Source: Thalassospira marina (GTDB lineage Bacteria; Pseudomonadota; Alphaproteobacteria; Rhodospirillales; Thalassospiraceae). From it: a stretch of DNA of 64,000 bases. The notes under the pieces were generated by a model. It was not told the DNA's origin. It ran no database searches and saw only the letters and a program-made list of their open reading frames with translations. The stretch spans positions 1,624,001 to 1,688,000 of the forward strand of contig NZ_CP024199.1 of the NCBI RefSeq assembly GCF_002844375.1, given 5' to 3'. Made by a program: the position numbers and the translations under genes. Shown piece after piece: positions 9,462 through 17,999 of the stretch; the first letter of the stretch is position 1; the number at the start of each line of letters is the position of its first letter.

Positions 9462-9506
9462 TTACCAGCTTTCGCGGACCAGCCAGACAAAGTTTTCGCC
9501 CATGAT
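9462..9506 (-). pseudogene. Remnant of a membrane dipeptidase C terminus
   Basis: On the minus strand this reads IMGENFVWLVRESW followed by a stop codon. The intact M19 dipeptidase at 11728-12777 ends IMGENFIRVARESW and stop. The match is 11 of 14 residues, at the same distance from the stop, and the similarity ends sharply at about 9507. I read it as the last codons of a lost paralogue or of a partial duplication. Confidence 0.6.
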
Positions 9507-9749
9507 ATTTACGCCAAGTTCCTGCACTATTCTGATGTGCATGGCAAGTTGGGTGGAAAAACCATTTTTGGCCCCAATGCCAGCAACAAATTTGGCATGG
9601 CTTATGGCTTTAGTCTGGATGAAAACCCGAATGTTGGGGATGCCACTTGACCATCTGGCGAAAATGTCCCCTCAAAGAAGGAAAAATATGTCGGAAAAAA
9701 TATGGGCGTCACCCTGACCATCGGCCCGTGGTATGAAGATTTGATCTGA
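9507..9749 (+). pseudogene. C-terminal fragment of an unrecognised gene, with an in-frame stop
   Basis: From about 9507 the plus strand encodes protein-like sequence (YAKFLHYSDVHGKLGG, then FGMAYGFSLDENPN) to a TGA at 9648-9650. In the same frame it continues PSGENVPSKKEKYVGK and ends GVTLTIGPWYEDLI at a TGA (9747-9749). There is no start codon or ribosome binding site, because the left side abuts the dipeptidase remnant. It looks like the tail of a secreted or outer-membrane protein, but I cannot name the family. Confidence 0.45.
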
Positions 9750-9758
9750 CGATGTTAT

Positions 9759-9787
9759 GGTGCCCGGCCGGATTTAGGCCGGGCACC
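9759..9787. terminator. Strong hairpin after the SDR gene and gene remnant
   Basis: GGTGCCCGGCC and GGCCGGGCACC make an 11-bp perfect stem with a 7-base loop. It lies 11 bases past the SDR stop and just past the plus-strand remnant. No long T run follows on either strand, so termination is inferred from position and strength only. Confidence 0.55.
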
Positions 9788-9798
9788 AGCATTGCTAA

Positions 9799-10548
9799 TC
9801 ACCAGCTTTGTTGGGTCGGCATGATGAATATTTCGGCCAGATCGACATGGTTGGGGGCCTGGGCTGCGTAAAGAATGGTATTTGCAATGTCATTGCCTTC
9901 AAGGAAGGTCATTTCTTTACGTAAATCTTCCATCTGCGCTTTGATCGCAGGATCGCTGATTTGTTCGTAAAGTTCGGTCGCAACAGCACCGGGTTGAATG
10001 CAGGTAACGCGGATATTGTGTTTTTTACCCACTTCCATGCGCAACCCGTCAGAAAAGGCGGTGATGGCGTGTTTGGTGGCGCAATAGACCGTTAAACCGG
10101 CAAAAACCTTGCGCCCGGCAATCGATGATGTATTGAAAATATGCCCCGATTTGGCGGCAATCATATGGGGCAATACCGCCGACGTGGTGTTTAGGACACC
10201 ATTGATATTTACATCCACCATGCGCCGCCATTCGTCGGTTTTGAATTGATCAATGTCCGAAAGCGGCATCAGCCCGGCATTGTTAAACAGGATGTCGATG
10301 GTCCCGGTGGCATCCACAAGTTTAGCAACACCGGCTTCGACCGATGCGACATCGCAAACATCCATTTCAAGGATAATGGCCTTGCCGCCAGTGGCTTCAA
10401 TTTCGGTTTTCAGGGTTTCAAGGCGATCTGTGCGGCGTGCGGCGATGCCAACGGTGACGCCAGCCTGTGCCAGTTCACGTGCCGTTGCGGCGCCAATGCC
10501 GCTTGATGCGCCGGTAATAAGGGCAGTTTTACCGTTAAGATTGGGCAT
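9799..10548 (-). CDS. Short-chain dehydrogenase/reductase (SDR)
   Basis: A 249-residue classical SDR, an NAD(P)-dependent oxidoreductase. The cofactor motif GASSGIG (about residues 14-20), the NNAG motif, the catalytic Ser in NTSSIAG and the Y-x-x-x-K motif (YCATK) are all present. AGGAG with a 6-base spacer precedes the ATG at 10548. The substrate is unknown; the sequence resembles the YdfG/serine-dehydrogenase-like group. It is followed by a strong hairpin and has an AraC gene upstream in the same direction. Confidence 0.92.
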   Translation of the reverse strand: MPNLNGKTALITGASSGIGAATARELAQAGVTVGIAARRTDRLETLKTEIEATGGKAIILEMDVCDVASVEAGVAKLVDATGTIDILFNNAGLMPLSDIDQFKTDEWRRMVDVNINGVLNTTSAVLPHMIAAKSGHIFNTSSIAGRKVFAGLTVYCATKHAITAFSDGLRMEVGKKHNIRVTCIQPGAVATELYEQISDPAIKAQMEDLRKEMTFLEGNDIANTILYAAQAPNHVDLAEIFIMPTQQSW

Positions 10549-10712
10549 TTGAGGCTCCTGTTAAATTGGGGTCCCGGTTTGCCAGCCTGTCTGGCATTCC
10601 GGTTCGATCAACAGGGCGCATCCTAGGGCAGGGGTAATTTGGCTTCTTTCGGTGGATTGCCAAAACTATCGCGATATTGCGCAAACTTTCGCGTTCACGG
10701 CTGATATGGCAT

Positions 10713-11585
10713 TTATCCCTGTCGGTATTGACGCGGTGTCATGCCGGTTTCGCGTTTGAATATCTGGGAAAAATGGCTGGAACTTTCATATCCCAGCATT
10801 AATGCAATTTCGAGAATGCCAAGATCGCTTTCGCGCATCAATTGTTGTGATTTTGCGATTTTTTGCGCGATGAAGTACCGCGAAGGCGTTGTGCCCGTGG
10901 TTTTTTTGAACAATCGTGAAAAATGATAGGGGCTTAATCCGGCTTCACGGGCGCAGGCATTAAGGTCAAACTTCTCGCCAATATGCGCCTGTAAATAGGT
11001 TTGCACCCGATGCAGGCGATGGGCGGGCAAGCGTGTTTCCAAGGGTGTGCCACCATCCTGTGTCTGACCATATTCGCGAATCAAATGCACAATCAGGCTT
11101 TGCACAATGCCCTCAATAAAGGCCTGGCTTGGCGGGAAGGGGCGAATGACTTCGTGATACAGCAGTTCCAGAAACGTGCTGACTTTATCATCACGCTGGC
11201 CTGAAACCTCGCGCAGGGTGATGTTTCGGCCTCGCGATGTGCTGGTTTCTTCGGCAAGTTTTTCAAATACCGGCAGGGGCAGGTAAAGATGCAGCACTTC
11301 AAACGGCGCGTCGCCCTGTGCTTGCCAGCGAATTTCATAGGGGTTCTGCGAATGGATCAGGAAAAAATCGTGGGCTTTGACATGGGCGGTTTGCCATATC
11401 CCGCCCAATTCGCGTTCATCGACCAATGCGGCCCCGCGTACAACCCATACCAGCATGGGTTCGCGAACGGCGGGCACCAGAAACGGGTCCACAACATGCT
11501 GATGGGCATAAAGCTGCATGTAAATGTCGTTTCCCGGCGCATCATCGTTCTTTAGTAAATTGCGACTGGGCACAAACCCATCCAT
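10713..11585 (-). CDS. AraC-family transcriptional regulator
   Basis: A regulator of about 290 residues with an N-terminal cupin-like sensing domain and a C-terminal double helix-turn-helix (FDLNACAREAGLSPYHFSRL, then LEIALMLGYESSSHFSQIFK and MTPRQYRQ). The start is uncertain: the frame is open to 11783, the ATG at 11585 (MDGFVPSR) gives a normal length, and a later ATG at 11519 (MQLYAHQH) has a GGGAA about 9 bases upstream. Its neighbours are an SDR gene downstream and the peptide ABC-dipeptidase operon, also minus strand, ending 143 bases upstream. Either could be a target. Confidence 0.85.
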   Translation of the reverse strand: MDGFVPSRNLLKNDDAPGNDIYMQLYAHQHVVDPFLVPAVREPMLVWVVRGAALVDERELGGIWQTAHVKAHDFFLIHSQNPYEIRWQAQGDAPFEVLHLYLPLPVFEKLAEETSTSRGRNITLREVSGQRDDKVSTFLELLYHEVIRPFPPSQAFIEGIVQSLIVHLIREYGQTQDGGTPLETRLPAHRLHRVQTYLQAHIGEKFDLNACAREAGLSPYHFSRLFKKTTGTTPSRYFIAQKIAKSQQLMRESDLGILEIALMLGYESSSHFSQIFKRETGMTPRQYRQG

Positions 11586-11687
11586 GCCGCGCGGCGATGT
11601 GCGAAAGGTTGGTGCCGGTTCTTTGGTCGGGTTTGTATTGCGGGGAAGATGTGGCAACTTTTGTTGCCCTCCTGTGCCGGGCAGGTG

Positions 11688-11710
11688 CCCCGGCCGGTTA
11701 AGGGCCGGGG
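11688..11710. repeat. GC-rich inverted repeat after the peptide operon
   Basis: CCCCGGCC and GGCCGGGG form an 8-bp perfect stem with a 7-base loop, 18 bases past the dipeptidase stop codon. It may act as a terminator for the operon, but there is no T run. Confidence 0.4.
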
Positions 11711-11727
11711 GGTAACTGCTTCGCGTT

Positions 11728-12777
11728 TTACCAGCTTTCGCGGGCGACACGGATAAAGTTTTCGCCCATGATTTTATCAACATCGTCGGGCAGGTAGCCT
11801 TCGTTGATCAGGGCATCGGCCAGCATGGGCATTTTGCGCGGGTCAAACACGGCGGCACCCCCGGCATCGGGGCCATAGCCACGGTCTTTGGGCCAGTAAT
11901 AACCGTTATCGACACCGTCGGGGAAATCGTTGGCCCCTTTAACAGACGGCATCGTATCAAGGCCGATGCCGACATGGTTTACCCCCACCAGCTTCACCAG
12001 ATAATCGATATGGCGCACCATATCGGGGACGTCGGGTGCATTGGCCGATTTGATGAAACGCTGGAAACCGCAAACGCCGATCACACCATTGGTCTCGGCA
12101 CAGGCCTTGATCTGTTCATCATCGATGCAGCGTTCATGCCCGCCCAGAACCTTGGGGTTGGCGTGGCTGAAAACCACAGGCTTGCTGGATGCCCGCATAA
12201 TATCGAGGCTGCTTTGCCGCCCGGTATGCGAACAATCCATGATCATGCCCGACGCATTCACCGCCTTGACGATTTCATGGCCCAGCGCGGTCAGCGGGAT
12301 ATCGGTATCGTGGCAACCGCCCGCGACGGAATTGTTGCGGTTATAGGCAAAGTGAATTTGCTTTACGCCCAGTTTGGCAAATACCGGCACCATTTCGGGC
12401 ATGTCCTGGAGCATGACAGACCCTTCAAGGTCAAAGCCAACGCCAAGCAGGCCGGCCTTTTTGGCCTTTGCCAGATCGTCGAATGTTTCGATCTGCATAT
12501 ATTTGTCGGGGTGGACGGCAATCTTGGCGCGGAATGCGGCAATCACCCGCATGATATGCGCAACCGAATTCATGTCCATGCCGACATTGATGCAGACATA
12601 GTCGATATTGCCCGCACGATAGGTATCAAGCAGGTCGATTGGCACAATCGGGTCCAGCGGCAGGCAGGCATGGGCATCCCAGGTGAAGGATGGGATATGC
12701 TTGCGCTTGTAATTGCTAAGCGTGCTGTCTGCGGGGGCGAAGGGTGTTGCGAATTGGCTGGTGGTGGTGGCAGTCAT
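11728..12777 (-). CDS. Membrane dipeptidase (renal dipeptidase family, M19)
   Basis: A 349-residue zinc metallopeptidase that cleaves dipeptides, often including D-amino-acid dipeptides in bacterial members. Visible M19 features are the first metal-binding segment (TWDAHACLP), FDLEGS with the bridging-type Glu, CSHTGRQSS, FSHANPKVLGGHERC and VGIGLDTM. GGAG with a 5-6 base spacer precedes the ATG at 12777. No signal peptide is seen, so it is probably cytoplasmic. It is the last gene of a six-gene oligopeptide ABC operon, 11 bases after the second ATPase, which suggests it cleaves the imported substrate. A second copy's C terminus survives at 9462-9506. Confidence 0.92.
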   Translation of the reverse strand: MTATTTSQFATPFAPADSTLSNYKRKHIPSFTWDAHACLPLDPIVPIDLLDTYRAGNIDYVCINVGMDMNSVAHIMRVIAAFRAKIAVHPDKYMQIETFDDLAKAKKAGLLGVGFDLEGSVMLQDMPEMVPVFAKLGVKQIHFAYNRNNSVAGGCHDTDIPLTALGHEIVKAVNASGMIMDCSHTGRQSSLDIMRASSKPVVFSHANPKVLGGHERCIDDEQIKACAETNGVIGVCGFQRFIKSANAPDVPDMVRHIDYLVKLVGVNHVGIGLDTMPSVKGANDFPDGVDNGYYWPKDRGYGPDAGGAAVFDPRKMPMLADALINEGYLPDDVDKIMGENFIRVARESW

Positions 12778-12788
12778 GGTATCTCCGG

Positions 12789-13553
12789 TCAGTCCCAGTC
12801 GACAAAGCTGTCAATAACGGCACGGTCATATCCGCCTGCCGCCTTGTAAAGCTGCTGTGAATAGGGATGTTCAAGTGAACCCTGGGCAAGCTGGCTGGCG
12901 GTGGCGCGTTCAACGATACGGCCGCGATTCATGATTGCGATATCATCACATACATGCGCGACAACCGCCAGATCGTGGCTGACCATGACATAGGTAAGGC
13001 CCAGGTCACGGCGCAATGCCGCCAGCAGATTTAGCACCTCAGCCTGGATCGAAACATCCAGTGCCGATGTTGGTTCGTCGAGCAGCAGCACGCTGGGTTC
13101 CAAAATCAGCGCACGGGCGATGGCAACGCGCTGGCGCTGCCCCCCCGAAAGCTGATGCGGATAGCGAAACCGGAACGAATTATCCAGCCCCACCTGCTCA
13201 AGCGCCTTTACAACCCGGCGGTCAGAATCGCCCAGATTATGGACTGAAACCGGCTCGCTTAAGATCCGGTCGATGGTGTGGCGCGGATGAAGCGATCCGA
13301 ACGGGTCCTGAAACACCATTTGAACCTGGCGGTAAAACGCCTTGTTGCGTTTATGGCCCAGTTCATGGCCATTCACGATCATGGCGCCTTCCCAGTCTTC
13401 GACCAGGCCGGTCATGGTGCGTAAAACAGTCGACTTGCCCGAACCGGATTCGCCGACCAAGCCAAAGGAACCATTTTTCGGCACCTTCAGTGATACATCC
13501 TTCAGCACATGGTTCTCGCCAAACCAGGCATTGAGATTTTCAATTTCAATCAT
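12789..13553 (-). CDS. Peptide ABC transporter ATP-binding protein, OppF/DppF-like
   Basis: A 254-residue ABC ATPase that powers uptake with its partner at 13558-14400. Walker A (GESGSGKST), the Q-loop (VFQDPFGSLHP), the signature LSGGQRQR, Walker B (VLLLDEPTSALD) and the switch His (VSHDLAVV) are intact. It is shorter than full OppF (about 330 residues), ending soon after the HPYSQQLYKAA stretch and without the usual C-terminal zinc-motif extension. AAGGA with an 8-base spacer supports the ATG at 13553. The preceding gene's stop is 4 bases upstream, so the two are probably translationally coupled. Confidence 0.93.
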   Translation of the reverse strand: MIEIENLNAWFGENHVLKDVSLKVPKNGSFGLVGESGSGKSTVLRTMTGLVEDWEGAMIVNGHELGHKRNKAFYRQVQMVFQDPFGSLHPRHTIDRILSEPVSVHNLGDSDRRVVKALEQVGLDNSFRFRYPHQLSGGQRQRVAIARALILEPSVLLLDEPTSALDVSIQAEVLNLLAALRRDLGLTYVMVSHDLAVVAHVCDDIAIMNRGRIVERATASQLAQGSLEHPYSQQLYKAAGGYDRAVIDSFVDWD

Positions 13554-13557
13554 TGGC

Positions 13558-14400
13558 TTATCCTTCCGCCCAGCTTGCCTGGCGTTGCAAAACGGGCAGG
13601 TCGTCGTGATTGCCATCCATTTTCGGCAGGCAGTTTAACAGGCCCTGGGTATAGGGGTGTTTTGCCTGGTCCAGTTCGCTTGCGCTGATTTCTTCAACAA
13701 CACGACCCTGATACATCACCAGCACCCGATCACAGAAACTCGACACCAGATGTAAGTCGTGGCTGATAAAAATCAGCGCCATGCCGCGTTCGCGCACCAG
13801 ATCATCAAGAATTGCCATCACCTGCAACTGCACCGTCACATCAAGGGCGGATGTCGGTTCGTCAGCAATGATCAGTTCCGGCTCGGGGATCAGCATCATC
13901 GCAATCATCACGCGCTGGCCCATCCCGCCCGAAACTTCGTGCGGATAGGATTTGAATACGCGCTGCGGGTCACGGATTTTCACCGCTTCCAGCATTTCAA
14001 TGGCGCGATGCGTGGCTTCTTTGGTGCCGACCTTGTAATGTTCACGGTAGGCCTCGATGATTTGATCACCAATCGTCATCACCGGGTTAAGCGAATATTT
14101 CGGGTCCTGCATGATCATGGAAATGCGCGCACCCCGCACCTTGCGCCATTGGCGGGGGCTCAGGTTGCGCAAATCAACATCGTGGAACTGCATTTCATCG
14201 GCTGCAATGGTGCCATTGGCGGCGGTCAGCCCCAAAATGGCACGTCCGGTCTGCGATTTGCCCGAACCCGATTCACCAACAATACCCAGCCGTTCCCGGC
14301 CCAGGTCAAACGAAACGCCGCGAACGGCATTGACCGGCCCCTTGGATGTGCTGAAGGTCACGGTCAGGTTTTTAACCGATAACAGTTTTTCCTGGCTCAT
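13558..14400 (-). CDS. Peptide ABC transporter ATP-binding protein, OppD/DppD-like
   Basis: A 280-residue ABC ATPase. Walker A (GESGSGKSQ), the Q-loop (IMQDPKYSLNP), the signature VSGGMGQR, Walker B (LIIADEPTSALD) and the switch His (FISHDLHLV) are present. The signature carries Met in place of the usual Gln (SGGMGQR), as is common in OppD. GGAGG precedes the ATG at 14400, and the upstream permease stops 2 bases before it. With 12789-13553 it forms the heterodimeric motor of the importer. Like its partner, it is shorter than E. coli OppD. Confidence 0.93.
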   Translation of the reverse strand: MSQEKLLSVKNLTVTFSTSKGPVNAVRGVSFDLGRERLGIVGESGSGKSQTGRAILGLTAANGTIAADEMQFHDVDLRNLSPRQWRKVRGARISMIMQDPKYSLNPVMTIGDQIIEAYREHYKVGTKEATHRAIEMLEAVKIRDPQRVFKSYPHEVSGGMGQRVMIAMMLIPEPELIIADEPTSALDVTVQLQVMAILDDLVRERGMALIFISHDLHLVSSFCDRVLVMYQGRVVEEISASELDQAKHPYTQGLLNCLPKMDGNHDDLPVLQRQASWAEG

Positions 14401-14402
14401 GG

Positions 14403-15326
14403 TCAGTCTCCTCCGCGCGGGTCAAGAACATCGCGCAGGCCATCACCCAGCAGGTTAAAGCCCAAACTGACAACAAAAATTGCCAGGCCTGGCACGGTCG
14501 AAACCCACCATTGCTGCAACAGGAACTGGCGGCCTTCGGAAACCATGGCACCCCATTCCGGCGTGGGCGGCTGTGCACCCAGGCCCAAAAAGCCAAGGCC
14601 CGCTGCAATCAGGATCATGCCGGCCATATCGAGCGTCACACGTACAACAACCGAACTGATGCACATGGGCATGATATGCCCCAGAATAAGCCCGCTGCTG
14701 GAAACGCCCTGCAGGCGGGCTGCATCAATATAGTCCGATTTGCGAACCGTGATGGTTTCGGCACGTGCGATACGGGCATAGGGCGGCCATGCCGTTAATG
14801 CGATGGCAAGCACGGCATTTTCAAGCCCCGGCCCCAGGGCCGAAACAAATGCCAGTGCCAAAATCAGTTTCGGGAAGGCGAGGAAAATATCGGTGATGCG
14901 CATTAAAACCGCATCAACCCAGCCACCAAAATAACCCGATACCGTGCCAATCAGCAGGCCGACAGGGGCGGCAGTAATGGCAACAAGCCCCACGACCATC
15001 AGGGTATATTGTGCGCCATAAATCAGGCGCGATAAAATATCGCGTCCCAGCTGGTCGGTGCCAAACCAGTGTGTCGCACTGGGCGGGCGGATGCGGTTGG
15101 TCAGGTCGGCCGCAATCGGGTTGTAGGGGGCAAGAAGGGGGGCGAAAATCGTAATCAGGATCAGGGCCAGCACAATGCCAAGGCCGATCATGGCAAGGCG
15201 GTTTTCTGTCAGCTTGCTCCAGGCCAGCCAGGCGCGGCCGCAACGGGCCTGAAAGCGCGACTGCGGCGTGTTGGATGTCAGCCAGCTTCGCAAACCGCCA
15301 GAATTTTGTTGGGTCACTGTTTGCAT
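14403..15326 (-). CDS. Peptide ABC transporter permease, OppC/DppC-like
   Basis: A 307-residue inner-membrane permease with an N-terminal OppC-type transmembrane segment (MIGLGIVLALILITIFAPLL) and a C-terminal BPD-transport domain of five helices. The periplasmic signature HWFGTDQLGRDILSRLIYGA and the EAA loop are clear. The frame is open to 15422, but the ATG at 15326 has GAAGG 7 bases upstream and gives the normal length; the earlier stretch overlaps the upstream permease gene. It lies between oppB-like and oppD-like genes. Confidence 0.93.
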   Translation of the reverse strand: MQTVTQQNSGGLRSWLTSNTPQSRFQARCGRAWLAWSKLTENRLAMIGLGIVLALILITIFAPLLAPYNPIAADLTNRIRPPSATHWFGTDQLGRDILSRLIYGAQYTLMVVGLVAITAAPVGLLIGTVSGYFGGWVDAVLMRITDIFLAFPKLILALAFVSALGPGLENAVLAIALTAWPPYARIARAETITVRKSDYIDAARLQGVSSSGLILGHIMPMCISSVVVRVTLDMAGMILIAAGLGFLGLGAQPPTPEWGAMVSEGRQFLLQQWWVSTVPGLAIFVVSLGFNLLGDGLRDVLDPRGGD

Positions 15327-15330
15327 TTTT

Positions 15331-16398
15331 TTACCTTCGGGCGCGCGGATCAAGCAGGCGATACAAAAGATCGGACAGCATATTGACGCCAATAAACACG
15401 GCACCCACCACAACGGTTCCACCCAGAACGGCGTTCATGTCGGCATTCAGCAGTGAATTGGTGATGTAAAGGCCAAGTCCCGGCCAGGCAAAAATTGTTT
15501 CCGTCAGAACCGACCCTTCCAGAAGGTTGGCATAGGAAAGCGCAATCACGGTGACAAGCGGCACCATGACATTGCCCAGCGCGTGACGCCAGATGATGCG
15601 AAATTCCGAAATGCCCTTGACGCGGGCAGCAAGGATATATTCCTGGCTTAGCTGCTCAAGCATGAAAGAACGTGTCATGCGCGCAATATAGGCCAGTGAA
15701 AAATACGCCAGAAGCGATGCTGGCAAAATGATGTGGCTGACAGCATTCCAGAACAGGTCGATATCGCCATCAAGCAGGGTATCAACCAGCATCAGGCCGG
15801 TGGTGGGTTCGATAAAGTCGGCGTAAAACGCGTCGACGCGGCCGGGGCCGGCAACCCAGTCCAGCTTCATGTAGAAAACCAGAAGCCCCATCAGGCCCAG
15901 CCAGAAAATCGGCATGGAATAGCCGACAAGGCCGAAAATACGCACCAGATGATCGGGCCATTTACCCTTGTGGACTGCGGCGAAAACGCCAAGCGGTACG
16001 CCAAGGATAACGCCGATAATGGTGCCCAATGTTGCCAGTTCGAGTGTAGCGGGGAACACGCGGGCAATGTCGGTCAGCACGGGTTGGGATGTCAGGATCG
16101 ATTTGCCGAAATCCCCATGCAGCACATTGCTGACATAAACAAAAAATTGCTGCCAAAGCGGCAGGTTCAGGCCCATTTCTTCACGGACCCGGGCATATAC
16201 CGCCTCGGATGCATGGTCGCCGACAGCAGCGATCACCGGGTCGATCGGCAGGATCCGGCCGATCAGGAAGGTAACAAGCAAAAGCCCGAAAAAGGTGATG
16301 ATGACGGATGACGCCACACGGACAACACTGCCGCCGGGCCCCGAAAGAAGACGGGCGCGTTTGCGCCCGCCCCGTCTGGTTGAAGTCACGGTAGACAT
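15331..16398 (-). CDS. Peptide ABC transporter permease, OppB/DppB-like
   Basis: A 355-residue inner-membrane permease. A basic N terminus (TRRGGRKRARLL) precedes the first helix (ASSVIITFFGLLLVTFLIGR), then DPVIAAVGDHASEAVYARVR, typical of OppB/DppB, and further helices with the EAA-type loop (RMTRSFMLEQLSQEYILAAR). AAGGA with an 8-base spacer precedes the ATG at 16398. The gene overlaps none of its neighbours: it stops 4 bases before the OppC-like start. Paired with that gene it forms the membrane channel of the importer. Confidence 0.93.
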   Translation of the reverse strand: MSTVTSTRRGGRKRARLLSGPGGSVVRVASSVIITFFGLLLVTFLIGRILPIDPVIAAVGDHASEAVYARVREEMGLNLPLWQQFFVYVSNVLHGDFGKSILTSQPVLTDIARVFPATLELATLGTIIGVILGVPLGVFAAVHKGKWPDHLVRIFGLVGYSMPIFWLGLMGLLVFYMKLDWVAGPGRVDAFYADFIEPTTGLMLVDTLLDGDIDLFWNAVSHIILPASLLAYFSLAYIARMTRSFMLEQLSQEYILAARVKGISEFRIIWRHALGNVMVPLVTVIALSYANLLEGSVLTETIFAWPGLGLYITNSLLNADMNAVLGGTVVVGAVFIGVNMLSDLLYRLLDPRARR

Positions 16399-16409
16399 CT
16401 AACCGTTCC

Positions 16410-17999
16410 TTAGTCCTTGGTCACAAAACGATATTTGTTGTCGTCAAACGACGGGCCAAGTTTGAAGTTATGAACGTTGCTGCGGACACCGGAAATTTCG
16501 GTTTCCTGGAACATCACCACAAACGGACCTTCTGCCATGACCTTCTTCTGAAGGTCCTTGTACATGTCGATACGTTTCTGGGTGTCGCGTTCAAGAATGG
16601 CGGCTTCGGTTTCGGCCGTCATTTCTTTCGGGTCCCAGCTGTTACGCCATGCCAGCGGTTTCGCTGCGGCATCGTCGGAATTGTCCGGGTTCCAGGCAAA
16701 GGTCGATGCGTTGGTGTTCGGGTCCTGATAATCCGCACCCCAGCGGCCGATATAAATATCATGCTGGCGGGCACGGTATTTGGTCAGGGTCTGGCCACCG
16801 TCACCCGGAATGATTTCCAGATTGATGCCAGCCTGTGCCCAGGTTGCCTGCAGCGACTGCGCCATTGCGGTAATGGCGGTGGTGTTGCGGGTATCCATGG
16901 TCACGCTAAAGCCATCCGGGTATCCGGCTTCTTTAAGCAGTTCCTTGGCTTTTTCCACATCAAGTTTATAGGGGTTATCGTTTGATGCCCCCAGGAACCC
17001 GTCGGGCAGGAAGGCCTGGTGAACGGTGCCACGACCGGCCAGAATGGTGTCTGCGATGCCATTGTAATCGACAAGATATTTAAGGGCTTCGCGTACCTTC
17101 GGGTTCGACAGATATTCGTTTTTCTGCGACAGGCCCAGATACCAGACCGTGCCTTTGGCGCGTTTCTGGAAATTGATATCGTCATTGCCTTTAAGGGCAG
17201 CAAGCTGGTCAGCTTCAAGGTTGCGCGCAATGTCGATATCGCCTTTCTGCAGCAAAAGCTGCTGCGAGGCGGCTTCGGTCACATTGCGAATAATCACGCG
17301 TTTCATTGCCGGTGCGCCGTCCCAGTAATCGTCATTGGCAACCAGCGAGAGGCTTTCATTCGGGGTCCATTTGTTCAGCTCGAACGGACCGGAACCAGCA
17401 TAGGCGGTTTTCAGCCATTCATGGCCCATATCACCGTCTTTTTCATGTTCCATGACTTCTTTTTTATCGACGATCGAGCCGACACCTGCCGTCAGGCAGT
17501 ACAGAACGAAGGTCGGTGCGTAGGGCTTGTCGACTTCCATCACCAGGGTATGTTCATCCGGTGCGGTGATTTTGGCATCGACATTGTCTTTGGTCAGGCC
17601 GAACTGGCCCAGAATGAAGGCCGGCGACAGGTCAAGCTTCACAACACGGCGCAGCGAAAAGGCAGCGTCTTCGGCAGTCAGCGGATTGCCCGATGCGAAT
17701 TTGATGCCGTCGCGGATTTTGAAGGTAAAGGTTTTACCGTCTTCGGAAATATCCCAGCTTTCAGCAACGACGCCATGAATTTTGGAAACGTCATCAATGT
17801 CATAGCCGATCAGGCGGTCATAGGTGTTGCCCGAATATTCCGCGCCGGAAAATTCAAAAATTTCGGCCGGATCAAGGGTGATGATGTCATCAATCGAAAA
17901 CGCCATAACAAGTGCGTTTTTCGGCGTGTCAGCCATGGCTGACAGTGGGGCTGTAGCCAGTGAAGTACCCAGAATCAGCCCCGCGATAAGTTTGCGCAT
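16410..17999 (-). CDS. Peptide ABC transporter substrate-binding protein (SBP family 5)
   Basis: A 529-residue periplasmic binding protein. A Sec signal peptide (MRKLIAGLILGTSLATAPLS, cleavage near AMA-D24) leads into the SBP_bac_5 fold: DDIITLDPAEIFEFSGAEY, the ESWDISEDGKTFTFKIRDG stretch, and AEDAAFSLRRV. It captures an oligopeptide or similar compound for the downstream permeases. GGGAGG with a 6-base spacer precedes the ATG. First gene of the operon, about 12 bases before the OppB-like gene. There is no lipobox, so the protein is soluble. Confidence 0.94.
   Translation of the reverse strand: MRKLIAGLILGTSLATAPLSAMADTPKNALVMAFSIDDIITLDPAEIFEFSGAEYSGNTYDRLIGYDIDDVSKIHGVVAESWDISEDGKTFTFKIRDGIKFASGNPLTAEDAAFSLRRVVKLDLSPAFILGQFGLTKDNVDAKITAPDEHTLVMEVDKPYAPTFVLYCLTAGVGSIVDKKEVMEHEKDGDMGHEWLKTAYAGSGPFELNKWTPNESLSLVANDDYWDGAPAMKRVIIRNVTEAASQQLLLQKGDIDIARNLEADQLAALKGNDDINFQKRAKGTVWYLGLSQKNEYLSNPKVREALKYLVDYNGIADTILAGRGTVHQAFLPDGFLGASNDNPYKLDVEKAKELLKEAGYPDGFSVTMDTRNTTAITAMAQSLQATWAQAGINLEIIPGDGGQTLTKYRARQHDIYIGRWGADYQDPNTNASTFAWNPDNSDDAAAKPLAWRNSWDPKEMTAETEAAILERDTQKRIDMYKDLQKKVMAEGPFVVMFQETEISGVRSNVHNFKLGPSFDDNKYRFVTKD

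Noticed and set aside
17019..17942. Long plus-strand frame opposite the binding protein gene
   Set aside because: Antisense shadow of a clear SBP gene; low-complexity composition and no family features.
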